Assembly: GCA_018881555.1 (NCBI GenBank)
Contig: JACAXG010000050.1
Location: 5,997,846-6,061,845, forward strand
Direction: 5' to 3'
From: Amblyornis subalaris
Lineage: Eukaryota > Chordata > Aves > Passeriformes > Ptilonorhynchidae
Length of the DNA: 64,000 nt
In this document: one piece after another, positions 23,901 to 34,797 of the stretch
Position numbering within the stretch: position 1 is the first letter of the stretch
How the letters are laid out: every line of letters begins with the position of its first letter
Notes under the pieces: model-generated
Told to the model about the DNA's origin: nothing
What the model saw: only the letters and a program-made list of their open reading frames with translations
Database searches by the model: none
Program-made: the position numbers and the translations under genes

Positions 23901-26609
23901 TAGCTTCTCCTTGCTCCCTACTGCGTGATTACTTACAGCTTGATGACTCAAATAATTTTTTATTACTTCTGGGTTTATTATTGGATATATTATTCTTTGG
24001 GGCGAGATCCTTGTTTCTACAGTCTGCAAATCAAAAGACCCACAAAAGAGTCTTCCAAATCTGCCAGTAATCCTGGCTGAATTACAAATGAGAGCCTTTG
24101 TCAGTTTTTTGGGAACCCTCTACTTGGAAAGCAGTCCCCTCTGAGCAGCTGGACACTCTCCATTTGTCATATACATTTTGCTGTAATAATTGTACTTTAG
24201 GATACTTGATTATGTCATCAAAGTAAATTGAGAATGCTGTCTTTATTTCACTGAGGAATCTGACCCAGAGATGCTATAGTTTGATACAGTTGTCATCATG
24301 TCACTCAGAAAATATGAAATAATGTCTGGAGAGAAGCAACCTGCTAAGAGAAGTAAGTTGCAATGATCTGACTTGCTCAAATCAAGGGAAACTTCAGAAG
24401 TAGTTGATGGTTAATGTGAAGCTTTCAATTGAAGAATCCACATTTGTTCAGATCATCTTAACTCTCACTGACCTTGGTGATACTACAGGGGGTATATTTT
24501 TCTGTGAGCTATTTTTGAGTAACCACTCTAGTGAACTGAGGACATGATTTTTAATAGCACACTTACTGCTATACTTGTCATTTCTGTTTTTTCAAAGGAG
24601 TCTTTTAAAAAAACAACTACAGTTATTGTGGAAAATGGTATATGTAACATCCAGGACACTCTGTTTTTTTGTCCTGGCTTTGAGAGTAAACAAAATACAT
24701 TTCAATTTTTCCTAATATGCTGGAGCTCTGTGGTCATGGAGGCTACAGCAATGTCAAGGTATCAGGTATGGTGGAGGAACATGAACAAGATCAGTTAGCA
24801 ATTTCCTGTACATTTGAGGCTCCATTTCCTTATTAAAACAAAGGCATTGTGTTATTTGGGAAAATAATGTAAAATATCTTCCTCCCCTTAGATCTGGATG
24901 ATGATCTTTTTCCTCTGTATTGTTGTAGGTGGATGGTTCACAGAACTACCTCTCAAGGCATATACTGAAAACCTTGCTGCACTGCAACCCTTAAAAGTGC
25001 CTACATGTCTCCAGGCATGTGCAGGATGTATGCCAAAAAAATCCACTGCAAAGGCAATGATTAGACATATATTTACAGATTGGTGCAAATTTTTAATTAA
25101 TATCTTAGCACTTCTGTCAGATGCTTTATAGGATCCTCTCTGGAAATTCTTACTATTCAAGAACACTGCGTACCTTGAGATTTAAAGAGGAAGTGCACAC
25201 AAAATCATACATTTGACATTGCCTTGCACCCTAATATTGCTGAAAATAACTTGAGTTTTGACAATCACAGCTGATGATACAGTAGAACAGAAAAAATTAT
25301 ATATAGTATGAAAAAGAAAGAGAAGTAGAGGAGCTAGAATAAATAGAATCAAGCTCTGAGAGAAGATGAAGAGTGCAAAAAACGTGAAAGAGATAAATTT
25401 AGAAACCTGACAGGCCATCAACACAACAGTAGGGGAAGGAAGAGTGAAAAATGACACTTCGAAGATATGACCGCAACAACCATAATAAAAAGCACAAATG
25501 GGCATTATTCCCATACAGTCTTTCTCCTTCCTATATTTTAGCTCTATATGTCAAGGCCATGTAATTATTGCAGTTTAAAAAAAAACAAAGAAGAAAGGCT
25601 AGTTAAACTAAAGCCTATTCAAGAATATGATATATCGCTCTCAAATGGAGAATTACACTGTGTAGCAATTTCATCCGAGTGAGTGAGAGTCAAAAGGGAA
25701 AAAATGAAACGAGAAGGAAATGAAGCTAAGTAATTGGAGGAAAAAGAGATGTCATGAATTGGAAATGAGTTTTGCTTTGAGGTGCTGACTCAGATGCATA
25801 GCTCTCCATAAAAGCTACAGTAAGAATAAAAATAGACCAGAATTTTAGTTATGAATAATAATAAAAGAGACTTTTATTTGCTTCATGTGCTTCAGAAATA
25901 TCCAATTCTTCTGCTTATGAATAGGAAAATAGAAAATCTCTGCTATCCTTCTTTCAGACTTTGAGCCTTAGCCTCAAATCTGAAACCTGTAAATAGAAAA
26001 TAAAACACATAATGCCAAACTTGCTTTATTTCTTCTTTATTTATAACCATTCAGATGGATGGCAAAAGAAATGAAATGTAGGTGGAAAATGGAAGATCAC
26101 CTATACACATTTTTTATAGAGATGATCAAAGAGATAGGTACCAGACCCTTTCTTCAGGCTTCATTTAATAAATCTGTCAAAAAAGTGCAGTTCACATGGA
26201 TGGTAAAGAAAATAATCAAATACATTGTTAAAGGAAAGAGTTAGGCATGAATACTTAGTACCTTTTGCTATTGTCTTCACAATATCAGGATTTTTAATAT
26301 TGCCTTTAAATCTGAACTGTTTTCAGACTTTGATTTCTTTGTTTCTGGTTTCCAGATCTTCTCCTCTGAAAGCTCATTATTATTCTTCCACTGTGTGGAG
26401 AATTATTGTGTCTCCAGCTTTTTTTCCATTATTGTTCAAAATTCTTTTTAGTATCTCTCATCTACCATATTATATCTCTTTGCCACTTTTACAATCCTAA
26501 TCACAGGTCCGATTGCACAAAGGATGTCAGGACAGATTCACCTGCACATGGTTATTTAGCAGGGCACAAAGCTGATGGCACACATGGATTGTCAATGGAG
26601 AAAGTTATA
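20954..26609. other. Unique DNA, no gene or repeat recognised; N-free
   Basis: No exon, RNA gene or transposon is recognisable. Open frames such as 25182-25514 (minus, very hydrophobic) and 23070-23357 (plus) show no family motifs and are probably chance in AT-rich DNA. An A-rich tract with CC interruptions lies at about 23,793-23,819. This interval contains no N calls, unlike most of the window. Confidence 0.5.
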
Positions 26610-26895
26610 AAGGAAGGAGCGAGAGAGAGCTAGAGTTGGAGGGAGTGAGGGAGAAAGACAAGGAGGCAAAGAGGGCAAAAGAGAGAAAGAAAAAACAAAA
26701 GTTAGAGAGATAGAGAGAGAGAAAGAAAGAAAGAAAGAGAGAAAGAAAGAGATAAAAAGAAAGAGAAAAAGAGAGAGAAAGGAAAGAAAGAGAAGGAAGG
26801 AAAGAAGGAAAGAAGGAAAGAAAGAAAAAGAAAGAAAGAAGGAAAGAAGGAAAGAAAAAGAAAGAAAGAAAAAGAAAAAGAAAAAGAAACAAAAT

Positions 26896-26934
<39 letters not shown>

Positions 26935-26975
26935 AAAAGAAAGAAAGAAGGAAAGAAAGAAAGAAAGAAAAGACA
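26610..26975. repeat. Long polypurine tract, (GAAA)n/(GGAA)n/(GA)n
   Basis: About 365 bases are almost pure A+G on the plus strand. They begin with GA/GGGA-rich sequence and become degenerate GAAA and GGAA tetranucleotide arrays; the core is about 26,705-26,972. The minus-strand open frame across it is an artefact rich in Ser/Phe/Leu. Long homopurine-homopyrimidine mirror tracts of this kind can adopt triplex (H-DNA) structure and are unstable and hard to assemble. Confidence 0.93.
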
Positions 26976-29900
26976 GACTGACTAGTATCCAGTCAGAAAG
27001 AGCAGCAATGAGGTCCTCTGGCACAGCAGAGATTAATATTCTCCTCTAAGGGTCTTCTTCGACAAAGCAGGTAATGATAGCTAAGGAAGTAGGGTATCTA
27101 TGGACCTGTGCAACAGCCCCTTACAACTCTTACGAAAATATTTAAGCCACTTCTGGTCAGGGGCTCTGGTCTTCCTCACAACTACTCATCCAGTAGATGT
27201 AATTGATTAATTGCTCTGAAAGAGATAATTATTCTTCCAGGTGGTTACCAGGAAGTCTTGACTTCAAGAGGCAGCAAAGCTCTCTAACCATCCTACTGAT
27301 GAACACCACTGATGTCTGGTAGAGTGGAATATCTTCCAGGTGTTGTTTTCTTTCCTTACCTTCTGATGCTTTTATAAAGGATGTTTCAAAGTTGCTTTTT
27401 TCCCCCATCAGCTTCCATAGCATATTTTTCTTGTCCCAGAGATTACTGAATGATGTCTACTGTAGCAACGTAGCTCTCTTGTGCTAGGTGCAGCATGCAC
27501 ACAAATGCAGACAATTGCCTTGATTGTGCAGAATTATATTTGACATTAGTCAAACTGCCAAAAAATGCATGTCTTGGGAATTTACTTAAAATTGTGTTCT
27601 TTAAACACTGCTTCAGATCTTCTCTACAGATAGTTTTGGAATAATCTCTTCCTTTGAAACGGAGTCAGTGTTGGGTGTGATTATGAGGACTTATTCTTCC
27701 CGACAATTCTTTAAAATATCGTACAAAGGGAAGAAATAAAGAAAACTAGAATACTAATTGTCTAGAGTGAGAAACAGTGTTATCAAGTTTTTATGTTATC
27801 TGATAAGTGGAAATAGCTTCTTCACTGGCTGATGCCTTTTATTTTCAGTATATGTGTTTTGCTAAAGATATCCAGTATAGCTGGGTATTACAATGTCAAC
27901 AAATCAGTCCTTTGCTGGAAAACACAGCTGAAAGACAAATTTTTGTTGTCCCAAATAAGAGTGACAGAGCATTCTGAAATGTGAAGACAGCTTATAAGCA
28001 TTTGGCGTAAAATCCAGTTACACAAAGTCTCCTTTCCCCAAAAAAATGAGGTGCTGGATCCCTTCAAAGTCGCAGTTCTATTTTTGGCTGACTCAGAGCA
28101 GGGATTTGAATTAATGTATCCTGCCCAGAAGAACACCTGAAAAAGCAGGCCATGAAGTCATTTTTATGCTGTCCTCTTGCTCCATGAATATTTAAATAAT
28201 TTGTGCAGAATATCATGGCTCTGACAGAAAAGACTGAGGGAGAGCTACCTCTACCAAAATATTTGAGATAGCTTTAGTAACCTCTATGTGCTATAAATGG
28301 TCAGATCCCCACATCAAGAAAGGTCTTGACCCTGTGCGTTTCATAACTTTACATGAATCCCCTGAGCACTGGGTTATTAGAGAAAAATGAAAGATCAGGA
28401 TACATTTTGCTTATCTAAAATGTTCCTTCTTTTGCCTTTTATTTCAAATATACAAAAAAAAATATTCTGTTTTAGACTGAACAAAATATTTTGCATGTGC
28501 CCCGAGTGACTAGGTTTTTTTCCCCAAAAAGGAAAAAGAATTATACAAAACTGAATGAAAAAATGACCCAAAATGAAATATTTATATTTCAATCCAGCTT
28601 TCAGATAAAAGGATACATCCCTCAAATGGCTCTAATACATAGGTCTGATTTGAAGAGCTGCTGAATATTTCCTCTCTAATTGACTTTAACCCAGGTGCCT
28701 CGGTAAAAGCTGAAATACACTGTAGCTCTGAGAGTCACCTCTGGAACATGAAAAAGCTGGAGGCAAAAATGTCAGCAAGTTTAAGTAAACAAAGAGTTAT
28801 GCTGATTTGCAATAGAACGAGCTCAGCACAGTGCTTGTTGCCAGGTTCAAGAAAGTATTCCAAGGTTTTGCTACCTCTTGTTTTCATTTTATACAGTAAA
28901 TGAGGAAGGTTAATAATTTCCAGGTTAGCCCATGGCTGGTACTCCTATAGTAAAAGTGAAAAAGAAAAAGGCACTGTGGCTTTTGCATTTCTGAAGTGAT
29001 TACTTGATATTAATCCCACAGGTATCTGAGATAGGTGCCCTACACAGAAAAAATGTGCTGTAGCTATGACAGAGGAATTGGAATGTTAAAACCAATATAT
29101 CTGTAAGATAAATTATGCCTTCAGTTATACCTAAGTCAGAGTTTGATCCTATTGCTTTGATTTTATAGTTGCACAGAAACAGAAAATATATTACTGGGAG
29201 TGTGTCAATAAAGTTTATTGCATATTACTGTGTCTGCTCAGGGGGACAAAAGTATCTACCCAAGCATAACCTACTGGACACCCTAAATTTACAACAATGT
29301 ATAGATGGCACTGAAGAATATGTCATAGATTAGCAACTAATTGTGGAGAAATTGATGTAAAGGGAAAATTAATAATACTGACACAGGAGGTATTGCAAAG
29401 ACAGTAAGGGAGCAGGCATAACTGCTGGGCATGATTTTAAAATTTAGGCTGTATAAAGTAGATCTTTTACTTTTTATGCAGGCTTATATACTTGGGTGAC
29501 AGGACATGCATGTCTCTCCATATGATACTTTGGTTACCTATTTTATACAGAGGAACAGTTATGTACCTACATTTAAATATGAAGAAGGGACTGAAGAGAA
29601 GAGAGGGTAATGCTTAGGATCTAGTCCTGAAAGTGCTAATCTGTTCATCTAGTGAAAATTTGCTCATCTGTGGAGAGCACTGGGAGGTGCAGATACTGCT
29701 GAGAAAGACTTTGGGATTCAGGAACACAAGAGAATTGATGCTAATGAAGATGACAGCTTGAGTGTCTGGCTGCTGCATAAAAGCAAAACACAACTGCTTA
29801 AATGTCCCAGGTTAAAGTCTTGTCTTAGAAACTGTGTTGGACAAATATGAGACAGACTCTGCATGTGATGTGATGTTAGCATCTCCAGAAAAAAAAGTCT

Positions 29901-31230
29901 GAATAATTGAATCTAAAAGATCAGAAGAGAACTACTTTAAAGCACTCATGACTTTGTGGATGACTTTGAAATGCAATCTGTTAGGACATAAAGTTGCATA
30001 AATACTTCTAATCAAATAGAGCTTGTGTATCTCTTCCTTGATTTTTCTTAATTAACAAAGGAAAATTGAATGAGGATTTTAATAAACCCCAGACTGTCTC
30101 AGCTCTTTCCTTTATCCTAAAAAGGCAATCAAGATGGATGGAGAAAGTGAAGATACCCTCAGTTCCTTTGCTTTCCCAATAATATTTCCTTCATTTTATC
30201 TTATTTGGTTCCAAATATTTGAATATGGATATTTTTTCTGGTGCCCTGTGTTATAGCTTTGTTTCTTTCTGCCCTGCTGCTTCTCTTCTTATTATTCTTT
30301 CTAATTTTTCCCTTCCTTTTGCCTTTTCCACTGGAGAGATGTTTGTTGGCATTCCTGAATACAAAAGCTGTTTGTTAGCTAGCTGCAGTTTGCAATAGTG
30401 GTACCAGTTAAGTTTTTCAGAATTTCCCTCTGGTAGCGTAGCATTACAGATGTTAGGCATTACCTGAGGCATTGCTGGTCTTAAGACTCACTTGCTGTGA
30501 AACAGGCTAAGAAAATATGGCCTGAATCCTGAAACTATCATATGACATTTCGGGTCGAGAGGCCACTGGGAAGACCACATAGCTCCATGCTATTTCTTCT
30601 CAGTTAGGAACAAAATACTTAGTTCCTGTCAGATCTCCCTGAGGTGCTCATTACCAGGCAAAGGCAATGATGAAAATGATGTGCAGTTATCCCAGAAAAA
30701 TAAAAGATTATGTTCTTGATTACAAAATGGTAGACATAGTTTGAAAAAAACCCAAGCTAATCTTAAAATAAACCCCACAATCTTGAATAATGCTTCTGTG
30801 GATGATCACATGAATCTCCTAGAGGTTATGTCCCCTCATCTTTTTCAAGGGTAGCTAAGCCTTAGTGTGTTAATTTAAAGTCTATTTCTTTGCCTATAAT
30901 TAATATCTTTTTCCTTATCTCTTATCCCTTCTATCGCCCACACATGTACAATTGAAGCATCATTTGACCTGGGGAGTCTTCTAACAGTCCATCTGTTTTT
31001 ATTAAAGCTGCACCCTCTTGGGGTCCTCTCTTTCTTCTGGACCAAGGTGCAAATGGAATATCTCCTGGTTTCCCTCATGCTTCTCATCACACCTTTTATT
31101 GCCATCTGTCTCTCTCTCCTTCTCCCCCTCTTATATTAAGAACTCCTTTTCAGTATCTTGACCAAGAATGGCTGTCATAATTCTTCCTTTCTTCACTTCA
31201 AGTAGCTTGATTACCAATTCCTTCTCTGTT
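26976..31230. other. Unique DNA, no gene or repeat recognised
   Basis: This is AT-rich, N-free sequence. Minus-strand open frames (27229-27423, 27888-28136, 28395-28625, 30251-30472) have no recognisable motif. Nothing supports a gene here. Confidence 0.5.
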
Positions 31231-31283
31231 CCTTTTTTTTTTTCTTTTTTTTTCTTTTTTTTTCTTTTTTTTCTTTTTTTCCC
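31231..31283. repeat. (T8-9C)n pyrimidine tract
   Basis: Runs of 7-11 T separated by single C recur at roughly 10-bp spacing (about five units), ending in CCC. It abuts a short AAAGGGGGG run and the GGAA array that follows, so a pyrimidine tract and a purine tract lie side by side on the same strand. Confidence 0.92.
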
Positions 31284-31298
31284 AAAGGGGGGTGTGTG

Positions 31299-31371
31299 GG
31301 GAAGGAAGGAAGGAAGGAAGGAAGGAAGGAAGGAAGGAAGGAAGGAAGGAAGGAAGGAAGGAAGGAAGGAA
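31299..31371. repeat. (GGAA)18 microsatellite
   Basis: A near-perfect GGAA/GAAG tetranucleotide array of about 73 bases. Open frames reading EGRK on the plus strand and PSFL on the minus strand are by-products of the repeat. Tandem GGAA is the core ETS-factor binding motif. Confidence 0.95.
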
Positions 31372-33238
31372 CTTTTACTGCTTTTACTTATCACAATTTT
31401 TTTGCAGATCCATATGTGCTTAATACCACAATATTTTCAGTAATCAATAGCCTATTCCTTAGGAGTATACATTTTACAGATATGTTTGCATATCCTGGAA
31501 ATTGTCCATTTCTATATACTTCTCAAGGCTAACTCTAAAACTGTAGAACTTGGAAATGTCTTTGAAAAATTGCGCAAGAATTGGAAATCGTTTTGTGATC
31601 TGGGTTCACAGCCTGGATACATCTTCATTACATATAAGAATTGTAGGCCAAGTTATATAGCACTCTAATATTTTTTTTGCCTTTTCCACTCCTCATGTGA
31701 TTATTTCTGCAACCCACGTTTCATCAACATACAGAGAATTACAGCATCCTCCACTGGGGATGGCCAAGAACATTTAGGCATAACCAGAGAAACCACATTC
31801 AATTTCTTCATAACAAAGATGACACCATTACTGCTTTGTGTGCTTTTTCTGGAATTCCTAACCTTACTTGCAGTTTTGTAGATCTGCGTAAAACAGTCAT
31901 TTTAGTCCAGTTATTCTTTCCCATTCCCACTAGACCTTCTCTTTTAGGGTCTCTAAAACAACCTTCTTTTTGACAATAAAATCACTGCACTGGTTTGTAG
32001 GACATGAGCTTTCAGCTGCCAATCAGGCATAACACTACTCTTGAGTATGTTGCTATTGCAGTATTGTTTATTTTGGATTTATGGCTGTTTCTTTACTGAA
32101 AACTTCAAAAGGTCAGCTTTGTCTCAGTGAGAGACAGGGAAACTTTTGAAATCTCAGTCTGGAAAAACATTTTCTTGCCCATTTCTATATTTACATGAAA
32201 TTTCTTTTACTCTTAAGGTTTTGGAGTCAACTAATCTGAGATCAAATGACCCACTGACACCAGCTGTCTCTTCTGCTAAGCCTTCCAGATGTGGAGCTGA
32301 AACCACATGAGTGAACACCCAAATTAAGTTCTAGACCCTAAATGAATATCAGAAAGCAAAAAGTCCTGTTGACAAAACTGCATTATCCACTTGTCACCCT
32401 GACTTCCTCTTCCTCAGAGGTGAGGCAATTAGTCATAATAAATTAAGGAGCCCACCAGAATGAATGGAAAAGCCCAAAGTCTTTCCTCATTATGGCTGAA
32501 AAAATTATACTTGAACAGCTAGAACAAGAAATGTGAAGACAGTGCATACATGGTAAATCATTTGATGTGACAATATACGTAAAAAAAATCATTATGTTTT
32601 GATGTAGATTACATAGGTACAGAATGAAATAAATAACCTCTATTTCCTGTGGATTGTATACATGTAATACCAAAAGTAAAATTCAAAAAAGCACTTAACA
32701 AGGATTTCTTGTGGGTTGGGAACTTTACTTATTTTACAGAAGTTCAGCAGTGAAGTTTTAAAAACAATTCAGACATCTTCAGCTTAATCCAGATATGACT
32801 ATGATTGTAGCATTTTGTTATGCATCTGAATAAGGCAAAAGCATATTGGCTACTTGGAACATTTCCTCTAATATTTTGCCCTTGGAAGTCCCTGACTCCT
32901 CTAATTTCTGCTTAGCCTGACTAAAGCTAATATATCAAAGCTGCTTATAATAGTGACTCATAGAGTAAACTGCTGCTCATATGCATTACTTATCCTATCT
33001 CTAATAGCTATCTTCTGTTATAGTAAGTACTGTACCTGGGCATATGGAGACTGCTGACCAAGAAAACCAAAAATAGTCATCCATACAAAATGTGTATCTG
33101 GACTGCTGAGGTATAAATTCACTGCAAAATTAACTTTCCCATAATTTCAGAGAAGGAAATCAGCCCTTTCACTTGGGGGTGAGGAAGGGAGGGTCAGATG
33201 GAAATTAGAAGTAGAGAAGTGGAACCCATCTAGGTTCT
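31372..33238. other. Unique DNA, no gene recognised
   Basis: Ordinary AT-rich sequence lies between the GGAA array and the CR1 element. The short open frames here are chance. Confidence 0.5.
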
Positions 33239-33477
33239 ATGGAAGTATTTCATATTTATACTAGAAGTACATGGAGAAGAGTGAATATNTTCACTCACTG
33301 TTCTTTACTGGTAAAGAAGGGCCTTCAACAGTTTCAGCCCCTTGAGACCAGTGAGGAANCCTGCTGCAAGGAAAGCTTACCCTCAGTGGAGGAGCATCAT
33401 GTCAGGCAACACTTAAACAAACTGNACATATATGAGTCTATAGGACCTAATGGGGTGTACCCATGAGACCTGAGGAA
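33239..33477 (+). pseudogene. CR1 ORF2 remnant (endonuclease-RT linker)
   Basis: An open segment of about 75 codons ends in residues corresponding to the conserved CR1 stretch HLNKLDIHKSMGPDG (seen here as HLNKL.IYESIGPNGVYP), followed immediately by a stop and degraded sequence. It derives from the CR1 ORF2 polyprotein and cannot encode an active enzyme because the RT core downstream is broken by stops, deletions and the SINE. Confidence 0.8.
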
Positions 33478-33555
33478 GCTGGCCACTGTCATTGCAAGAT
33501 TATACTCAATTATCTTTAAAAGGTTTGAGGAACTGCANACTGGCCAGCATCAGAT

Positions 33556-33698
33556 GAGATTAGCTTGGTTGGTTAGAGCATGGTGCTAATAACACCAAGG
33601 CTGTGGGTTCAATCCCTATACGGGCCATTCAGTTAAAAGCTGGACTCGATGATGCTTGTGGGTCTCTTCCAACTCAGACTATTCTGTGATTCTGTGAT
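33556..33698 (+). mobile_element. tRNA-Ile-derived SINE with CR1 tail (TguSINE1-like)
   Basis: The 5' part (33,556-33,627) is a tRNA-Ile-like sequence: A-box region TTAGCTTGGTTGGTTAGAGC, anticodon-loop sequence TGCTAATAACACC (anticodon AAT), B box GGTTCAATCCC at 33606-33616, and the acceptor half CGGGCCA. The 3' part (33,628-33,698) is a CR1 3' end: CTCGATGATGCTTGTGGG, CTTCCAACTCAGACTATTC, then two copies of the terminal octamer ATTCTGTG/ATTCTGTGA. A tRNA head plus LINE tail is the structure of a SINE that uses the CR1 enzyme in trans. It matches what I remember of TguSINE1 of passerines. It lies inside a CR1 copy in the same orientation and no target-site duplication is obvious. It is not a functional tRNA gene, because the cloverleaf is mutated and the 3' half continues into CR1. 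Confidence 0.9.
33606..33616 (+). promoter_or_regulatory. RNA polymerase III B box of the SINE
   Basis: GGTTCAATCCC differs by a single transition from the canonical B box GGTTCGATCCC, at the CpG position, as expected from methylation decay. Together with the A-box region near 33,560-33,579 it forms the internal pol III promoter of the SINE. Confidence 0.75.
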
Positions 33699-34797
33699 TT
33701 TAGTCCTTTGAAAGGTGAGAGAGGAAATTTTCTGGATGCTGTTTACATATAAAGGTCAAAAAGGAAATTGGGACTTGTCAGCATGAATGTATTAATCTAT
33801 ATGCTTGACCAACTCAATAGCCTTCTATGACATAGAGACCATCTTTGTAGACAAGANTTGACAAGTAGCTGACATTGTTCATCTTGATTTCATCAAGGTT
33901 TTCAACATTGTCTCCCACAACATTCTTACAAACAAACTGATGAAGTACAGACAAGATAAATAGACAGATGGACTGAAAGTTGACTGAATCAGACAAAAAA
34001 AATAAAGCCAGACACCAAAGTATCTAAGATGGTAAACCAGGCATTGAAATAAAGAAACCATCACTAAACTGTCAGGCTCAAAGACTTTTAATGAGCAGAA
34101 CAAAATCCAGCTGGAGACCAGTCACTAGTGCTGTAGCTCAGGGGTTTGTAGTGGGGAAATGCTGTCTGAATGGACACTAAGCTGACCNAGAGACACCAAG
34201 GCTCCCTTGCTTCGAAGGTCAACAGCCTCAGGCTTCATTAAGAGAAATCTTTACAGCAGGATGAGGGAAATCATCATTCCCCCTCCACTTAGCCCTGGTG
34301 AGACATATCTAGAGTGCTAGGCCNGGTTCTGAGCTCCTCAGTGCAGGAAAGACACGGTGTGAACCCAGCAAAGGGTCACAACAAATTTAGATANTGGAAG
34401 TTCTGTCACACAAAGCAAAACTGAGAGCTGGCTCTGTTCAGCCTGAAGTCGAAAAGGCTCAGGGGGATTGTATCAATGTGTAAAAATACCTGACCAGTGG
34501 AGGTAAAGAAGACAGAGCCAGACTCTTAGTGGTGCCCAGTGCCAAGACAAGAGGCAATGGGCGCAAATGGAAATAGTTCCCTCTAAACATTAGAAAAAAT
34601 ATGTTCTGTAACGCAAATTAGAACATGTTTACTGAGAGAGCAGTCAAATACAGGCTTCCCAGAGAGGTTTTAGAGCCTCCATCCTTAGAGATAATAAAAC
34701 CAAAACTAAACATTGTCCTGATGAACATTTGAGAAGGCAGTTGGCCAAGGTAATCTCCAAAGGTTCCTTCCTATCACAACTATTCTGTGATACAACA

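Larger units (their letters stand above)
33239..34797 (+). mobile_element. CR1 LINE copy, plus strand, interrupted by a SINE
   Basis: The sequence runs in CR1 sense direction. The ORF2 segment linking endonuclease and RT is legible at about 33,370-33,480 (residues HLNKL..., then SIGPNGVYP). After the SINE at 33,556-33,698 come RT-region remnants such as the block equivalent to 'DFIKVFNIVSHNIL' near 33,885-33,930. The C-terminal region follows (CCTGGTGAGAC near 34,298; GTTCAGCCTGAAGTC near 34,437; GTGGTGCCCAGTGCCAAGAC near 34,530). The 3' end is AACTATTCTGTGATAC near 34,780-34,797. Several stretches are missing, five or more N positions fall inside, and frameshifts are frequent. It is an old, inactive copy. 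Confidence 0.9.

Noticed and set aside
25182..25514. 110-codon hydrophobic minus-strand ORF as a membrane protein
   Set aside because: Phe/Leu/Ile richness is expected from antisense of A-rich DNA; no motif, no splice context and no upstream signals.
26605..27024. 139-codon Ser/Phe/Leu-rich minus-strand ORF
   Set aside because: It is the translation of a polypurine microsatellite with no stop codons by composition.
31131..31532. Open frames reading EGRK or PSFL repeats
   Set aside because: They are generated by the GGAA array and the T-rich tract, not by a gene.
33556..33627. A functional tRNA-Ile gene
   Set aside because: The tRNA-like part is mutated, lacks a pol III terminator directly after the acceptor end, and runs into a CR1 tail ending in ATTCTGTG repeats; it is a SINE head.
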